Part shown: positions 1 to 8,540 of the stretch, in pieces
How positions within the stretch are numbered: the first letter of the stretch is position 1
Layout of the letters: each line of letters opens with the position of its first letter
DNA from: MAG-120531 sp029242825
Lineage (GTDB): Bacteria > Bacteroidota > Bacteroidia > Flavobacteriales > Flavobacteriaceae
Assembly (NCBI GenBank): GCA_029242825.1
Contig: JAQWTF010000026.1
Location: 1-42,912, forward strand
Direction of reading: 5' to 3'
Length of the DNA stretch: 42,912 bases
The notes under the pieces: generated by a model
What the model was told of the DNA's origin: nothing
The model's input: only the letters and a program-made list of their open reading frames with translations
Database searches by the model: none
Translations under genes and position numbers: made by a program

Positions 1-1178
1 CCTGGATCAAAGCTAGAAGCGGTCCATTCAGAAACATTACCCGCCATATTATAAAGGTTGTAATCATTGGCCGCATAAGATTTAGCCTCAACCGTATACA
101 AGGCAGTATCCGAAGCGTAATCTCCTCTTTGGGGTTTAAAATTCGCCATAAAACAACCATTATCTCCTATTAAATAGGGGCCACCCCATGGGTATGTGCC
201 CCCTTGAATTCCTCCTCTGGCGGCGAATTCCCACTCTGCCTCAGTAGGGAGCCTAAATGGATTTACTGTTTGCGCACCCCTAGCACGCTGATCATCATTC
301 TTCAATTTTGTGCGCCAATGACAAAAAGCTTCCGCTTGTTTCCAGGTAACCCCAACAACGGGATAATCTGAATAAGCGTCATGCCAGAAATAGTCATTGT
401 GCATAGGCTCATTGTAAGCGTACGCAAAATCTTTGATCCAAACTGTAGTATCCGGATAAACCTTGGCAACTTCCTTTCTAATGTAATTTTTCCTGTTGTC
501 TGAGCGCGCTTCAATAGCAGCGTCAGTATCCAGCCAATTATAAGCGTATTTTAATTCTTTAACCCTAAAACTTCTCTGTCCATTAAAAGTTTCTTCTTCC
601 GTTAAATAAAGCTGATCCATCACCTCGGCATAATATTCGTCAGGATAATCTTTTGTGTTCCAAATAATATCTTCCTCTTTATTCAAAGTATAACCAGCAT
701 AAGGATTATCTGCGTCTATTGGAGCATTGTAGAATTTGTATTTTTCGTAAGGAGTCATATCCGTAGTGTCAGACTCTTTAAAAGCATACAAACCAATCCC
801 ACCATCTTCGCTAGTAAGCCCTAATTCATCTGCTAAAATAGCTAGTTTCGTACGCACAATAGAATCTTTTACCCAATTCACATATTGCCTGTATTCAGCA
901 TTGGTGATTTCAGTATTGTCCATATAAAAAGACTTCACCGTAACTGTTTTGGTAGGAGCATTTAAACCACTCGCCATGTCTTCCTCAGATTTACCCATAA
1001 CAAAAGAGCCACTAGGAATTAATTCCATTCCAAAAGGTTTTTCGGAAAACCACTTCTGTCCTGGTGCTCCAATTAATTCTCCTTTTGTGTTGTTTGACTT
1101 GCAACTAAAAAACAATAACAATACTAAGGCGCTATATATTGAAGTTTTTATAGTAGTTAATGAGATTATATTTTTCAA
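1..1178 (-). CDS. gldK: GldK, gliding motility / type IX secretion lipoprotein (5' part; runs off the window)
   Basis: GldK forms, with GldN, the periplasmic ring of the type IX secretion system attached to the outer membrane. Translating the minus strand from 1178 gives an open frame to the window edge, about 392 codons. It begins with a lipoprotein signal ending LLLFFSC, then a formylglycine-generating-enzyme-like (SUMF1) fold with MELIPSGSFVMGKSEEDM, EITNAEYRQYVNWV, PFRLPTEAEWEFAARGG and YNLYNMAGNVSEW. The only good start is TTG at 1178-1176, directly before KNIISLTT; no ATG or GTG lies in frame between it and the stop codon at 1226-1224. The gene lies 49 nt after the arginase-like gene and may be cotranscribed with it, but it also has its own -7-like element at 1215-1208. 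The 3' end is missing because of the window, not because of a mutation. gldL, gldM and gldN are expected next. Confidence 0.93.
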   Translation of the reverse strand, partial: MKNIISLTTIKTSIYSALVLLLFFSCKSNNTKGELIGAPGQKWFSEKPFGMELIPSGSFVMGKSEEDMASGLNAPTKTVTVKSFYMDNTEITNAEYRQYVNWVKDSIVRTKLAILADELGLTSEDGGIGLYAFKESDTTDMTPYEKYKFYNAPIDADNPYAGYTLNKEEDIIWNTKDYPDEYYAEVMDQLYLTEEETFNGQRSFRVKELKYAYNWLDTDAAIEARSDNRKNYIRKEVAKVYPDTTVWIKDFAYAYNEPMHNDYFWHDAYSDYPVVGVTWKQAEAFCHWRTKLKNDDQRARGAQTVNPFRLPTEAEWEFAARGGIQGGTYPWGGPYLIGDNGCFMANFKPQRGDYASDTALYTVEAKSYAANDYNLYNMAGNVSEWTASSFDP

Positions 1179-1207
1179 AATAATAAATGTGCTTTTAATA
1201 ACGTTAA

Positions 1208-1215
1208 CAAAAATA
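1208..1215 (-). promoter_or_regulatory. Putative -7 element TATTTTTG of gldK
   Basis: On the minus strand the octamer TATTTTTG fits the Bacteroidota -7 consensus TAnnTTTG. It lies in the gap between the arginase-like gene and gldK and predicts a transcript start near 1201, about 23 nt before the TTG start. I see no clear TTG at the -33 position, so the match is partial. Confidence 0.4.
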
Positions 1216-1227
1216 GCATAATGCTAC

Positions 1228-2385
1228 TTAAATAAAACCTTTTTTTTGCGCTTTAAACCACCTTTCTGGAATTATATGGTTACAAGCGCCTAAATAATCC
1301 TGTTCTGTGCAGGGTAATAACGCAGTAGCATGGGCTTTATTATCTATATGTTCTAAAAAAGATACCCCTACCCACCAACGTTGTGAAAATTGACTTTTGT
1401 AAAACACCAAATCCCTATCTTCAAAGGGAAGGGTGTATTTAATAAAATCATCTGGGGATTCCAAAGGGGATTCAGGATGCCTAAATCCATAACCCTCCAT
1501 AAAATACCATATAATCTGAGCAACCATTTGGGTACTTTGAGAATGATTATCACTTTCAAAAATACCAAAGACCGCTACAGTATCACTCAAACCTGCATAC
1601 CTGGCAAGGGTGCAAATTTCTCTGCCATCAAAACCATTAGGCGAAAACTCACTCCCGCCGCCCATCTCAGAGGCTCTAATGGCCCTTGTGTCAATTCCTA
1701 CAATGTGCGCTCCTCTCAAAACAGGCTCCGCAACACTTAAATCATTGGTTAAACTACCCAGTCTGTAGGCGTCAAAATAAAGTTTATCCATTAAATCCAA
1801 GGCTTCTTGAGCGTTAAAATAGCTCTGGTATCCTAGGTTTGAAAAATTAAATAAATTAGTGGGCTTTTCGGTAATAATCTTGCTCATATAGGAGTGAGAA
1901 GAAATGAGTTCATCTTGGGTACCAAAATCAAAACGGCTGTCTATAGATACCATATTGACCATTTTTCCACTCGCGTCAAAAGACCTGTAAATGGGGTAAG
2001 TAATATCTTGGGTAGCCCCAATAATAATGGGCACTATTTTTTGACTAACCAATTCAGAAACCACTTGATTCAGCACAAAATAAGTGTCCGAAACCTCAGC
2101 ACCTTCCGGCACATCTCCCAAATCTACCACAGAACAATTCCAATTGCCAAACATAAGCTTATACCATTGAATTCTAATGGCGTCTATCGCTAGTCTGTGT
2201 GATTTTTTTTCAAAGGCATTTCTAGATTCGTGCACACCAATAAAAGCCAATTGAATGCCCTTTAATGAAGGAAGCCCATTTTTTTCCGTGTGGATGCTCA
2301 TTTTATTTCCTATTGCCTGTCCCGGCAAAAGCGTATTGTGGGCCAATACTTTATCTGAAACGGGGAGTAGGAATTCTAAGGCCAT
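1228..2385 (-). CDS. Arginase/formimidoylglutamase-fold protein with replaced metal ligands
   Basis: The 385-residue protein belongs to the ureohydrolase (arginase/agmatinase/HutG) fold and is named formimidoylglutamase in related flavobacteria. The usual manganese motifs are recognisable but degraded. GGxHxxT appears as GATQDITY (123-130), His replaced by Gln126. DAHxD appears as DSRFD (149-153), His replaced by Arg151. The SxDxD motif appears as GIDTRA (230-235), the second Asp replaced by Arg234. Asp149, Asp153 and Asp232 remain. Enzymatic activity as formimidoylglutamase is therefore doubtful; a binding or structural role is my inference. No other histidine-degradation gene is present. 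The gene lies 27 nt downstream of topA and 49 nt upstream of gldK, so its context is topoisomerase and type IX secretion, not amino-acid breakdown. Confidence 0.8.
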   Translation of the reverse strand: MALEFLLPVSDKVLAHNTLLPGQAIGNKMSIHTEKNGLPSLKGIQLAFIGVHESRNAFEKKSHRLAIDAIRIQWYKLMFGNWNCSVVDLGDVPEGAEVSDTYFVLNQVVSELVSQKIVPIIIGATQDITYPIYRSFDASGKMVNMVSIDSRFDFGTQDELISSHSYMSKIITEKPTNLFNFSNLGYQSYFNAQEALDLMDKLYFDAYRLGSLTNDLSVAEPVLRGAHIVGIDTRAIRASEMGGGSEFSPNGFDGREICTLARYAGLSDTVAVFGIFESDNHSQSTQMVAQIIWYFMEGYGFRHPESPLESPDDFIKYTLPFEDRDLVFYKSQFSQRWWVGVSFLEHIDNKAHATALLPCTEQDYLGACNHIIPERWFKAQKKGFI

Positions 2386-2412
2386 GGGAGTGGTTAATAA
2401 GGTCTATAAAAT

Positions 2413-4980
2413 CTATTTTTTAGCCGTTGTTTTTGGCTTGGCTTTAACAGCCGATGCCTTTTTAGTGGTCATTTTCTTAGCCGCTGTTTTCTTCTTAGGA
2501 GTTGCTTTTTTCTTAGGAGCTGCTTTCTTTTTAGGAGCTTTTTGTGCTAAGATAGCTTCTGCCTGTTCCAATGTCATGGTTTCCACTGCCACCTCTTTAG
2601 ACAACTCTACCTTTATTTTACCCTTTAAAATATTATGACGTCCCCATCTGGCTTTTTCAATTCTAACACCAGCATCTGACCAGTCATGAACGACCTTTTC
2701 AATTTCTTTTTGCTTCTTTAACTCAATGAGTTCTGCAATATCTTCAGAAGATAAAGCATCAAAATCATATTTTTTATTCACGTTTATAAACAGCCCATTC
2801 CACTTTATAAAAGGACCAAAACGACCTGTCCCTTTAGTAACCTCAAGCTTATCATAATGAGCGATTGGAGCGTCTGCTTTTTGCTTCTCAACAATAAGCG
2901 CAACAGCCCTATCAAAAGTAACATCCATAGCACTCTCGCCTCTATCCATTGAAACAAAAGCCTCACCAAACTTAATATAAGGTCCAAATCTACCCACGTT
3001 AGCTAAAACTTCTTTTCCCTCATAAGTACCTAACTCACGAGGCAGTTTAAATAAATCCAACGCCTCTTGAAAAGTAATTGTACCCAGTGATTGGTCTGGC
3101 AAAAGGCTAGCAAATACAGGTTTTTCGTCGTCGTCTGCGTGGCCAATTTGTGCCATAGCACCAAACCTACCCAAACGAACAATAAGGGGTCTTCCAGATT
3201 TGGGATCCTCTCCTAAAAGCCTTTCCCCAGAAGCCCTATCTGCATGCTCCTCTACATTGAGCACTTTGGGATGAAAGTCACTGTAGAAGCTTTTCATCAC
3301 TTTTTTCCAATCTTCCGTGCCTTGCGCTATGTCATCGAAGTCCTCTTCTACTTTAGCCGTAAAATGATAATCCATAATAGAAGAAAAATGATCCACTAAA
3401 AAGTCGTTCACAATCATACCTATATCAGTGGGGACCATTTTACCCTTGTCAGAGCCAACATTCTCAGAAAGCGTACTCACTTTTAAGGTATCTTGGGAGA
3501 GCACCAACTGCTGGTAAGCCCTTGCCGTTCCATCAATAGACCCTTTTTCCACATACCCCCTATTTTGAATGGTAGATATGGTTGGTGCATATGTAGAAGG
3601 TCTTCCAATACCCAACTCCTCCAGCTTCTTCACTAAAGAGGCTTCTGAATACCTGTAAGGAGGTCTAGAGAAACGTTCAGTAGCCGTAATATTTTGATAA
3701 TCCAAACTTTCAGATAGGCTCATTGCTGGCAACATACCCTCTTGCTCTTCCTGATCCTCGTCGTCTACTCCCTCTAAATAAACCTTCAAAAAACCTTCAA
3801 AAGTAATGACCTCTCCACTGGCTGTGAATTGTTCCTCATGGGTGTTGGCCGCAATTTTAACATTGGTTCTCTCTAATTCAGCATCTGACATTTGAGATGC
3901 CAAGGTACGCTTCCAAATAAGGTCATATAATTTGGCTTGATCCCTATCACTCACTGGGTTTTGAACCATCATATTTGTGGGTCTAATTGCCTCGTGAGCC
4001 TCTTGAGCCCCTTTGGTTTTACCCCTAAAATCTCTCGGATGAGAGAAAGATTTTCCATAATTCTCTATAATCGCAACAGCAGCAGCTTCTTTTGCCTCTT
4101 TAGAAAGATTCACACTATCTGTTCTCATATAGGTAATGTGACCTGCTTCGTAAAGCCTTTGGGCAACTTGCATTGTTTTAGACACTGAAAAATATATTTT
4201 TCTAGACGCCTCTTGTTGCAGTGTTGATGTAGTAAATGGTGCAGCAGGTGATTTTTTTGCCGGTTTCTTCTCTAATTGAGCTACCGAAAAATCTGCCCCA
4301 ATATTTTGGTTTAAAAAATCCGCTGCAGACCCTTCACTAGAAAAAGTCTTGTATATTTTTGCCGAAAACAAAACACCCGCTTGGGTTTTGAATTGGGCAG
4401 TGATTTTAAAGGAAGCTTCTGGATTAAATGAATCAATTTCTCTTTCCCTTTCAACAATAAGCCTAACGGCTACTGACTGAACCCTCCCAGCAGAAAGGCC
4501 AGGTTTAATTTTTTTCCACAACACAGGAGACAGTTCATAACCCACCAAACGATCTAAGACACGCCTGGCCTGTTGTGCGTTTACAAGGTTGTAATCTATC
4601 TCTCTCGGATTTTGAATCGCATGTTGTACCGCAGATTTTGTAATAGAGTTAAATACGATCCTTTTTGTTTTGGCTTTATCTAATTTTAGCGTTTCTGACA
4701 AATGCCAAGAAATAGCTTCTCCTTCACGGTCCTCATCACTAGCCAGCCAGATAATCTCAGCTTTATTAGCCAGCACTTGTAATTGTTTCACCAGCGCTTT
4801 CTTGTCAGAGGAAACTATGTACTTTGCGTCAAAATCATCCTCCACTGCTACCCCCAATTCCTTGGACGGAAGATCCGCAATATGCCCATAACTTGAGGCT
4901 ACTTTGAAATCAGGTCCTAAAAATTTTTCTATGGTTTTGGCTTTTGCCGGGGACTCTACAATTACTAAATTCTTTGCCAT
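2413..4980 (-). CDS. topA: DNA topoisomerase I (type IA)
   Basis: Relaxes negative supercoils by cutting and resealing one DNA strand. The 855-residue protein starts with the TOPRIM signature VIVESPAKAKTIEKFLG (Glu9) and has SDEDREGEAI at 81-90, which carries the Mg-binding acidic residues. The nucleophile is Tyr284 in HITYMRTDSVNLS. The C-terminal third carries at least three topoisomerase C-terminal repeats built on GRFGAMAQIG, GRFGPYIKFG and GRFGPFIKWN. No Cys4 zinc fingers follow, unlike the E. coli enzyme. The protein ends in a roughly 40-residue lysine/alanine/proline tail (APKKKATPKKKTAAKK and similar), probably a non-specific DNA-binding extension. The start is fixed by the conserved N-terminus. 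First gene of a likely topA / arginase-like / gldK unit; divergent from miaB. Confidence 0.97.
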   Translation of the reverse strand: MAKNLVIVESPAKAKTIEKFLGPDFKVASSYGHIADLPSKELGVAVEDDFDAKYIVSSDKKALVKQLQVLANKAEIIWLASDEDREGEAISWHLSETLKLDKAKTKRIVFNSITKSAVQHAIQNPREIDYNLVNAQQARRVLDRLVGYELSPVLWKKIKPGLSAGRVQSVAVRLIVEREREIDSFNPEASFKITAQFKTQAGVLFSAKIYKTFSSEGSAADFLNQNIGADFSVAQLEKKPAKKSPAAPFTTSTLQQEASRKIYFSVSKTMQVAQRLYEAGHITYMRTDSVNLSKEAKEAAAVAIIENYGKSFSHPRDFRGKTKGAQEAHEAIRPTNMMVQNPVSDRDQAKLYDLIWKRTLASQMSDAELERTNVKIAANTHEEQFTASGEVITFEGFLKVYLEGVDDEDQEEQEGMLPAMSLSESLDYQNITATERFSRPPYRYSEASLVKKLEELGIGRPSTYAPTISTIQNRGYVEKGSIDGTARAYQQLVLSQDTLKVSTLSENVGSDKGKMVPTDIGMIVNDFLVDHFSSIMDYHFTAKVEEDFDDIAQGTEDWKKVMKSFYSDFHPKVLNVEEHADRASGERLLGEDPKSGRPLIVRLGRFGAMAQIGHADDDEKPVFASLLPDQSLGTITFQEALDLFKLPRELGTYEGKEVLANVGRFGPYIKFGEAFVSMDRGESAMDVTFDRAVALIVEKQKADAPIAHYDKLEVTKGTGRFGPFIKWNGLFINVNKKYDFDALSSEDIAELIELKKQKEIEKVVHDWSDAGVRIEKARWGRHNILKGKIKVELSKEVAVETMTLEQAEAILAQKAPKKKAAPKKKATPKKKTAAKKMTTKKASAVKAKPKTTAKK

Positions 4981-4998
4981 TGATCGTATTTATGGTGA

Positions 4999-5006
4999 CA
5001 AAAGTA
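4999..5006 (-). promoter_or_regulatory. Putative -7 element TACTTTTG of topA
   Basis: TACTTTTG on the minus strand matches TAnnTTTG. It predicts a transcript start about a dozen bases before the topA ATG, giving a very short leader. It lies inside an imperfect operator-like arrangement TGAC-N8-GTCA (4996-5011). The -33 region is only T-rich. Confidence 0.45.
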
Positions 5007-5094
5007 GGTCAATTTTTTTATTTTAAAAGGCCTCAGGCGCATCTGTTTTGAATAATACCTTTGAATAAGACCCTACTAAGGGCCAAAAAATCCA

Positions 5095-5107
5095 TGACAA
5101 AATGTCA
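5095..5107. promoter_or_regulatory. Perfect palindrome TGACA-AAA-TGTCA upstream of miaB
   Basis: A 5-3-5 inverted repeat in the 183-nt topA/miaB intergenic region, ending 18 bases before the miaB -7 element, so it covers the expected -33 region. This is a typical place for a regulator binding site. The protein that binds it cannot be named from sequence. Confidence 0.4.
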
Positions 5108-5125
5108 CAAATTTGATTTTAGTAC

Positions 5126-5133
5126 TATCTTTG
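5126..5133 (+). promoter_or_regulatory. Putative -7 element TATCTTTG of the miaB operon
   Basis: Exact match to the Bacteroidota TAnnTTTG element, about 30 nt before the miaB ATG, giving a predicted leader of about 24 nt. A TTTG at 5112-5115 is too close (10 nt) to serve as the -33 element; the expected -33 position is covered by the palindrome at 5095-5107. Confidence 0.5.
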
Positions 5134-5163
5134 TAAGCCATTAAAAAATAGCGCTTAGCCCCT

Positions 5164-6609
5164 ATGGAAAAAACTATTGATCCAAGCATACAAGGAACCA
5201 CTTTGAAATTAGACCTTCAAGGCTCAAATGAAAAAAAACTCTATTTAGAGAGTTATGGTTGCGCCATGAATTTTTCAGATTCTGAAGTAGTCGCTTCTAT
5301 ATTAGCCTCTGAAGGATACAATACTACAGAGATCTTGGAAGAAGCAGACCTGGTGCTCATTAATACTTGCTCTATAAGAGACAAAGCAGAACAAACCGTA
5401 AGAAAACGTTTGGAGAAATTTCAGGCTGTGAAACGCAGCAATCCTCAAATGAAAGTAGGGGTATTAGGATGTATGGCAGAGCGGCTCAAAACAAAACTAC
5501 TCGAAGAAGCAAAAATTGTAGATATGGTGGTAGGGCCAGACGCCTACAAAGATATCCCTAACCTTTTAAAAGAAGTAGAAGCTGGAAGAAATGCAGTCAA
5601 TGTAATTTTATCCAAAGAAGAAACCTACGGAGATATTGCTCCTGTGAGATTGGCGAGCAATAAAATTACCGCTTTTGTTTCCATCACCAGAGGCTGTGAC
5701 AATATGTGCACCTTTTGCGTGGTGCCCTTCACCAGAGGCAGGGAAAGATCTAGAGACCCACACTCCATTATGCAAGAGATACAGGACCTTTGGTCCAAAG
5801 GCTATAAAGAGGTAACCCTTCTTGGGCAAAACGTAGACAGTTATCTTTGGTATGGAGGCGGTTTAAAAAAAGACTTCAATAAAGCCTCGCAAATGGCTCA
5901 GGCCACAGCAATAAACTTTTCACAGTTGTTAGAAAAAGTAGCCCTAGGATTTCCTGAAATGAGAATTCGTTTTTCAACCTCTAATCCTCAAGACATGACC
6001 CTAGATGTGGTAAGCACCATGGCAGCTCATGCTAATATTTGTAAGCACATTCATCTGCCTGTTCAAAGTGGCAGCAACAATATTCTAAAAGCCATGAACC
6101 GCCAACACACAAGAGAAGAGTATATGGCACTTATAGACAGCATTAGATCTATAATACCAGACTGTGCTATTTCACAAGATATGATTATTGGCTTTCCTAA
6201 TGAAACTGAAGCAGACCACAAGAACACCCTGAGTCTTATGGAATATGTGAAATATGATTTTGGCTATATGTACTCCTACTCAGATAGGCCAGGAACCTCA
6301 GCCGGAAAAAATTTAACAGACAATATACCTGAGGCACTAAAAAGTAAAAGGCTTGCAGAAGTCATTGCCCTGCAGCGCAAACATGCTGCCATGCACACTC
6401 AAAATAGGGTGGGTAAAATTGAAACTGTATTAGTTGAGGGAGTTTCAAAAAAATCAGACCAAGACCTTATGGGTAGAAACAACTATAATGCTGTAGTGGT
6501 ATTTCCCAGGGAATCCTATAATATTGGCGATCTAGTGGCCGTAGAAATTACGGACTGCACTTCGGGAACCCTATTAGGAAAAGCCATTTCACACACCAAA
6601 CTTTCATAG
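5164..6609 (+). CDS. miaB: tRNA-2-methylthio-N6-dimethylallyladenosine synthase MiaB
   Basis: Radical-SAM methylthiotransferase that adds the methylthio group to i6A37 of tRNAs reading UNN codons. The 481-residue protein has the N-terminal MTTase domain with its three cluster cysteines Cys33 (YGCAMNFSDSE), Cys69 (NTCSIRDKAEQ) and Cys103 (LGCMAERL). The radical-SAM cluster CxxxCxxC is at Cys178, Cys182 and Cys185 (RGCDNMCTFCVVPFTRGRE). A TRAM domain closes the protein. The N-terminus is about 25 residues longer than the first conserved strand, usual for this family in Bacteroidota. First gene of the operon; the sigma-54 activator starts 2 nt after its stop. Confidence 0.97.
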   Translation: MEKTIDPSIQGTTLKLDLQGSNEKKLYLESYGCAMNFSDSEVVASILASEGYNTTEILEEADLVLINTCSIRDKAEQTVRKRLEKFQAVKRSNPQMKVGVLGCMAERLKTKLLEEAKIVDMVVGPDAYKDIPNLLKEVEAGRNAVNVILSKEETYGDIAPVRLASNKITAFVSITRGCDNMCTFCVVPFTRGRERSRDPHSIMQEIQDLWSKGYKEVTLLGQNVDSYLWYGGGLKKDFNKASQMAQATAINFSQLLEKVALGFPEMRIRFSTSNPQDMTLDVVSTMAAHANICKHIHLPVQSGSNNILKAMNRQHTREEYMALIDSIRSIIPDCAISQDMIIGFPNETEADHKNTLSLMEYVKYDFGYMYSYSDRPGTSAGKNLTDNIPEALKSKRLAEVIALQRKHAAMHTQNRVGKIETVLVEGVSKKSDQDLMGRNNYNAVVVFPRESYNIGDLVAVEITDCTSGTLLGKAISHTKLS

Positions 6610-6611
6610 TA

Positions 6612-7955
6612 ATGGAAAACGTACAAGCCATTAAACAACGATTTGAAATTATTGGAAATGATCCTGGTCTAAACAGGTCATTGGAGAAAGCAATTCAAGT
6701 AGCACCTACAGATATTTCCGTATTGGTTACAGGAGAAAGTGGGGTTGGAAAAGAATCTATCCCCAAAATTATCCATGGCCTTTCACACAGGAAACATGCA
6801 AAATATATTGCAGTTAACTGTGGGGCAATTCCAGAGGGCACTATTGACAGTGAACTTTTTGGTCATGAAAAAGGTGCTTTTACAGGCGCTACAGCAACCA
6901 GAAGTGGCTACTTTGAGGTAGCAGACGGCGGAACTATTTTTTTAGATGAAGTAGGAGAATTGCCTTTAACAACTCAGGTAAGACTTCTCAGGGTATTAGA
7001 AAATGGTGAGTTTTTGAAGGTTGGGTCCTCACAAGTGCAAAAAACCAATGTGAGAATAGTGGCGGCAACGAATGTAGAAATGGCAAAAGCCATTCAAGAA
7101 GGCAAATTCAGAGAAGATCTTTATTACCGATTAAGCACTGTAGAAATAGGAGTACCTCCGTTACGCACCAGAAAAGAGGACATCCATCTTTTATTTAGAA
7201 AATTCGCGTCGGACTTTGGACAGAAATATAAAATGCCCACCATCAGACTTTCAGAGGAAGCCATTGAAATGCTTATAAAATATAGATGGCCTGGTAATAT
7301 TAGACAACTCAGAAACATTGCAGAACAAATATCGGTATTAGAATCTTCTAGAGAAGTCAATAGCGAAACACTGCAGTCCTACCTCCCCCATGTAAACAGC
7401 AGTCAATTACCCGCTGTAATTGGCTCTGAAAAACAATCAAGTGATTTTTCTAATGAAAGAGAAATTCTCTACAAGGTGCTCTTTGACATGAAAGGAGATT
7501 TGAATGATTTAAAAAAACTGACCTTAGAGTTATTAAAAGGAAAAGATGGCGCTTCTGTGCAAAAAGAAAACGACAACTTGATCCGAAAGATTTACGGAAA
7601 AGAATCTCAAAAATCTACTCCTTTAGAAGCGCTGTCTGCTTATCGTGAAAATGAAGATGGTTACGAAGAAGAAACACTGTCAGAAAACAATTATGAGTCT
7701 CTCCCTTCTAAACCTATACTAGCCCTTCAAAATAGCGCTTCTGAAAAAGACCCCCTGACTGATTTGTCTCCATCGGATAAGTATCATTTCGCAGAAGAAA
7801 TTGAAGAAGAAGAAACCTTATCTTTACATGACAAAGAAATTGAACTCATTATAAAAGCCTTAGAACGCAATAAGGGAAAAAGAAAATTAGCGGCATCTGA
7901 ACTAGGTATTTCAGAAAGAACACTTTACAGAAAAATTAAACAATACAACCTCTAA
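6612..7955 (+). CDS. Sigma-54-dependent transcriptional activator (AAA+ / Fis-type HTH, no receiver domain)
   Basis: Bacterial enhancer-binding protein that would open sigma-54 promoters using ATP. In the 447 residues the AAA+ domain starts almost at once. Walker A is GESGVGKE (41-48), the sigma-54 contact loop GAFTGA is intact (88-93), and Walker B is GTIFLDEVGEL (Asp113-Glu114). An arginine-finger and sensor region follows (VRIVAATNVEMA, FREDLYYRLST). A long acidic linker, roughly residues 260-400, separates it from a C-terminal Fis-type helix-turn-helix (KLAASELGISERTLYRKIKQ). No N-terminal receiver, GAF or PAS domain exists, so activity is probably set by level or by a partner protein. 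It lies between miaB and lptE with a 2-nt gap and a 1-nt overlap, so it is made together with envelope and tRNA-modification genes. Target promoters are unknown. Confidence 0.93.
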   Translation: MENVQAIKQRFEIIGNDPGLNRSLEKAIQVAPTDISVLVTGESGVGKESIPKIIHGLSHRKHAKYIAVNCGAIPEGTIDSELFGHEKGAFTGATATRSGYFEVADGGTIFLDEVGELPLTTQVRLLRVLENGEFLKVGSSQVQKTNVRIVAATNVEMAKAIQEGKFREDLYYRLSTVEIGVPPLRTRKEDIHLLFRKFASDFGQKYKMPTIRLSEEAIEMLIKYRWPGNIRQLRNIAEQISVLESSREVNSETLQSYLPHVNSSQLPAVIGSEKQSSDFSNEREILYKVLFDMKGDLNDLKKLTLELLKGKDGASVQKENDNLIRKIYGKESQKSTPLEALSAYRENEDGYEEETLSENNYESLPSKPILALQNSASEKDPLTDLSPSDKYHFAEEIEEEETLSLHDKEIELIIKALERNKGKRKLAASELGISERTLYRKIKQYNL

Positions 7956-8497
7956 TGGGATATTATTTATTCAAAACACTTAGATTAGAAATTAAAATTG
8001 TCCTGGTCCTAATAATTGCATTATCATTAAACGGCTGTGGGATTTACAATTTCACAGGAGGAAATGTGGGAACGGCTAAAACATTTCAGGTAAACTTTTT
8101 TCAAAATTACGCTTCAGACAATCCTGGATCTACCATAGAACCTGGCTTAGACAACACCTTTACACTGGCCCTACAGGATTTTATACAAAACCAAACCAGT
8201 CTAGACCTTACTAATACCAACGGAGATCTTGTTTACGAGGGAGAAATTGTAGAGTTTAGGGTGTCTCCAATGTCTGCTACTGCGCAACAAACTGCGGCTC
8301 AAAACAGGTTGACTATAGGGATAAATGTACGTTTCTACAACACAACTAAGGAAGACGCAGATTTTGAAAAAAGATTTTCGTTTTTTTATGACTATCCTGC
8401 AGATTCCATGCTAGACAGTGTTAAAAATGACGCTTTTGACGCTATTTTTGAAAGAATTCTTCAAGATATTTTTAGTGCTTCTTTAGCAGATTGGTAA
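7955..8497 (+). CDS. lptE: LptE-type LPS-assembly lipoprotein
   Basis: LptE is the outer-membrane lipoprotein plug of the LptD translocon that places LPS in the outer leaflet. The 180-residue product has a hydrophobic signal ending in the lipobox LSLNGC, with Cys28 as lipidation site, followed by GIYNFTGG, a start I recognise from Bacteroidota LptE family proteins. The rest is a small alpha/beta protein with no other motifs. The TAATG junction overlaps the stop of the sigma-54 activator by one base, so translation is probably coupled. An alternative is an unrelated secretion lipoprotein, but position and N-terminal motif fit LptE. Confidence 0.85.
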   Translation: MGYYLFKTLRLEIKIVLVLIIALSLNGCGIYNFTGGNVGTAKTFQVNFFQNYASDNPGSTIEPGLDNTFTLALQDFIQNQTSLDLTNTNGDLVYEGEIVEFRVSPMSATAQQTAAQNRLTIGINVRFYNTTKEDADFEKRFSFFYDYPADSMLDSVKNDAFDAIFERILQDIFSASLADW

Positions 8498-8540
8498 ACC
8501 ACTAACAAGCATTTAAAGGGAAACTCCTTATATTAGTCGC

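Noticed and set aside
5112..5115. TTTG as a -33 box for miaB
   Set aside because: Only 10 nt before the -7 element, far shorter than the usual 17-23 nt.
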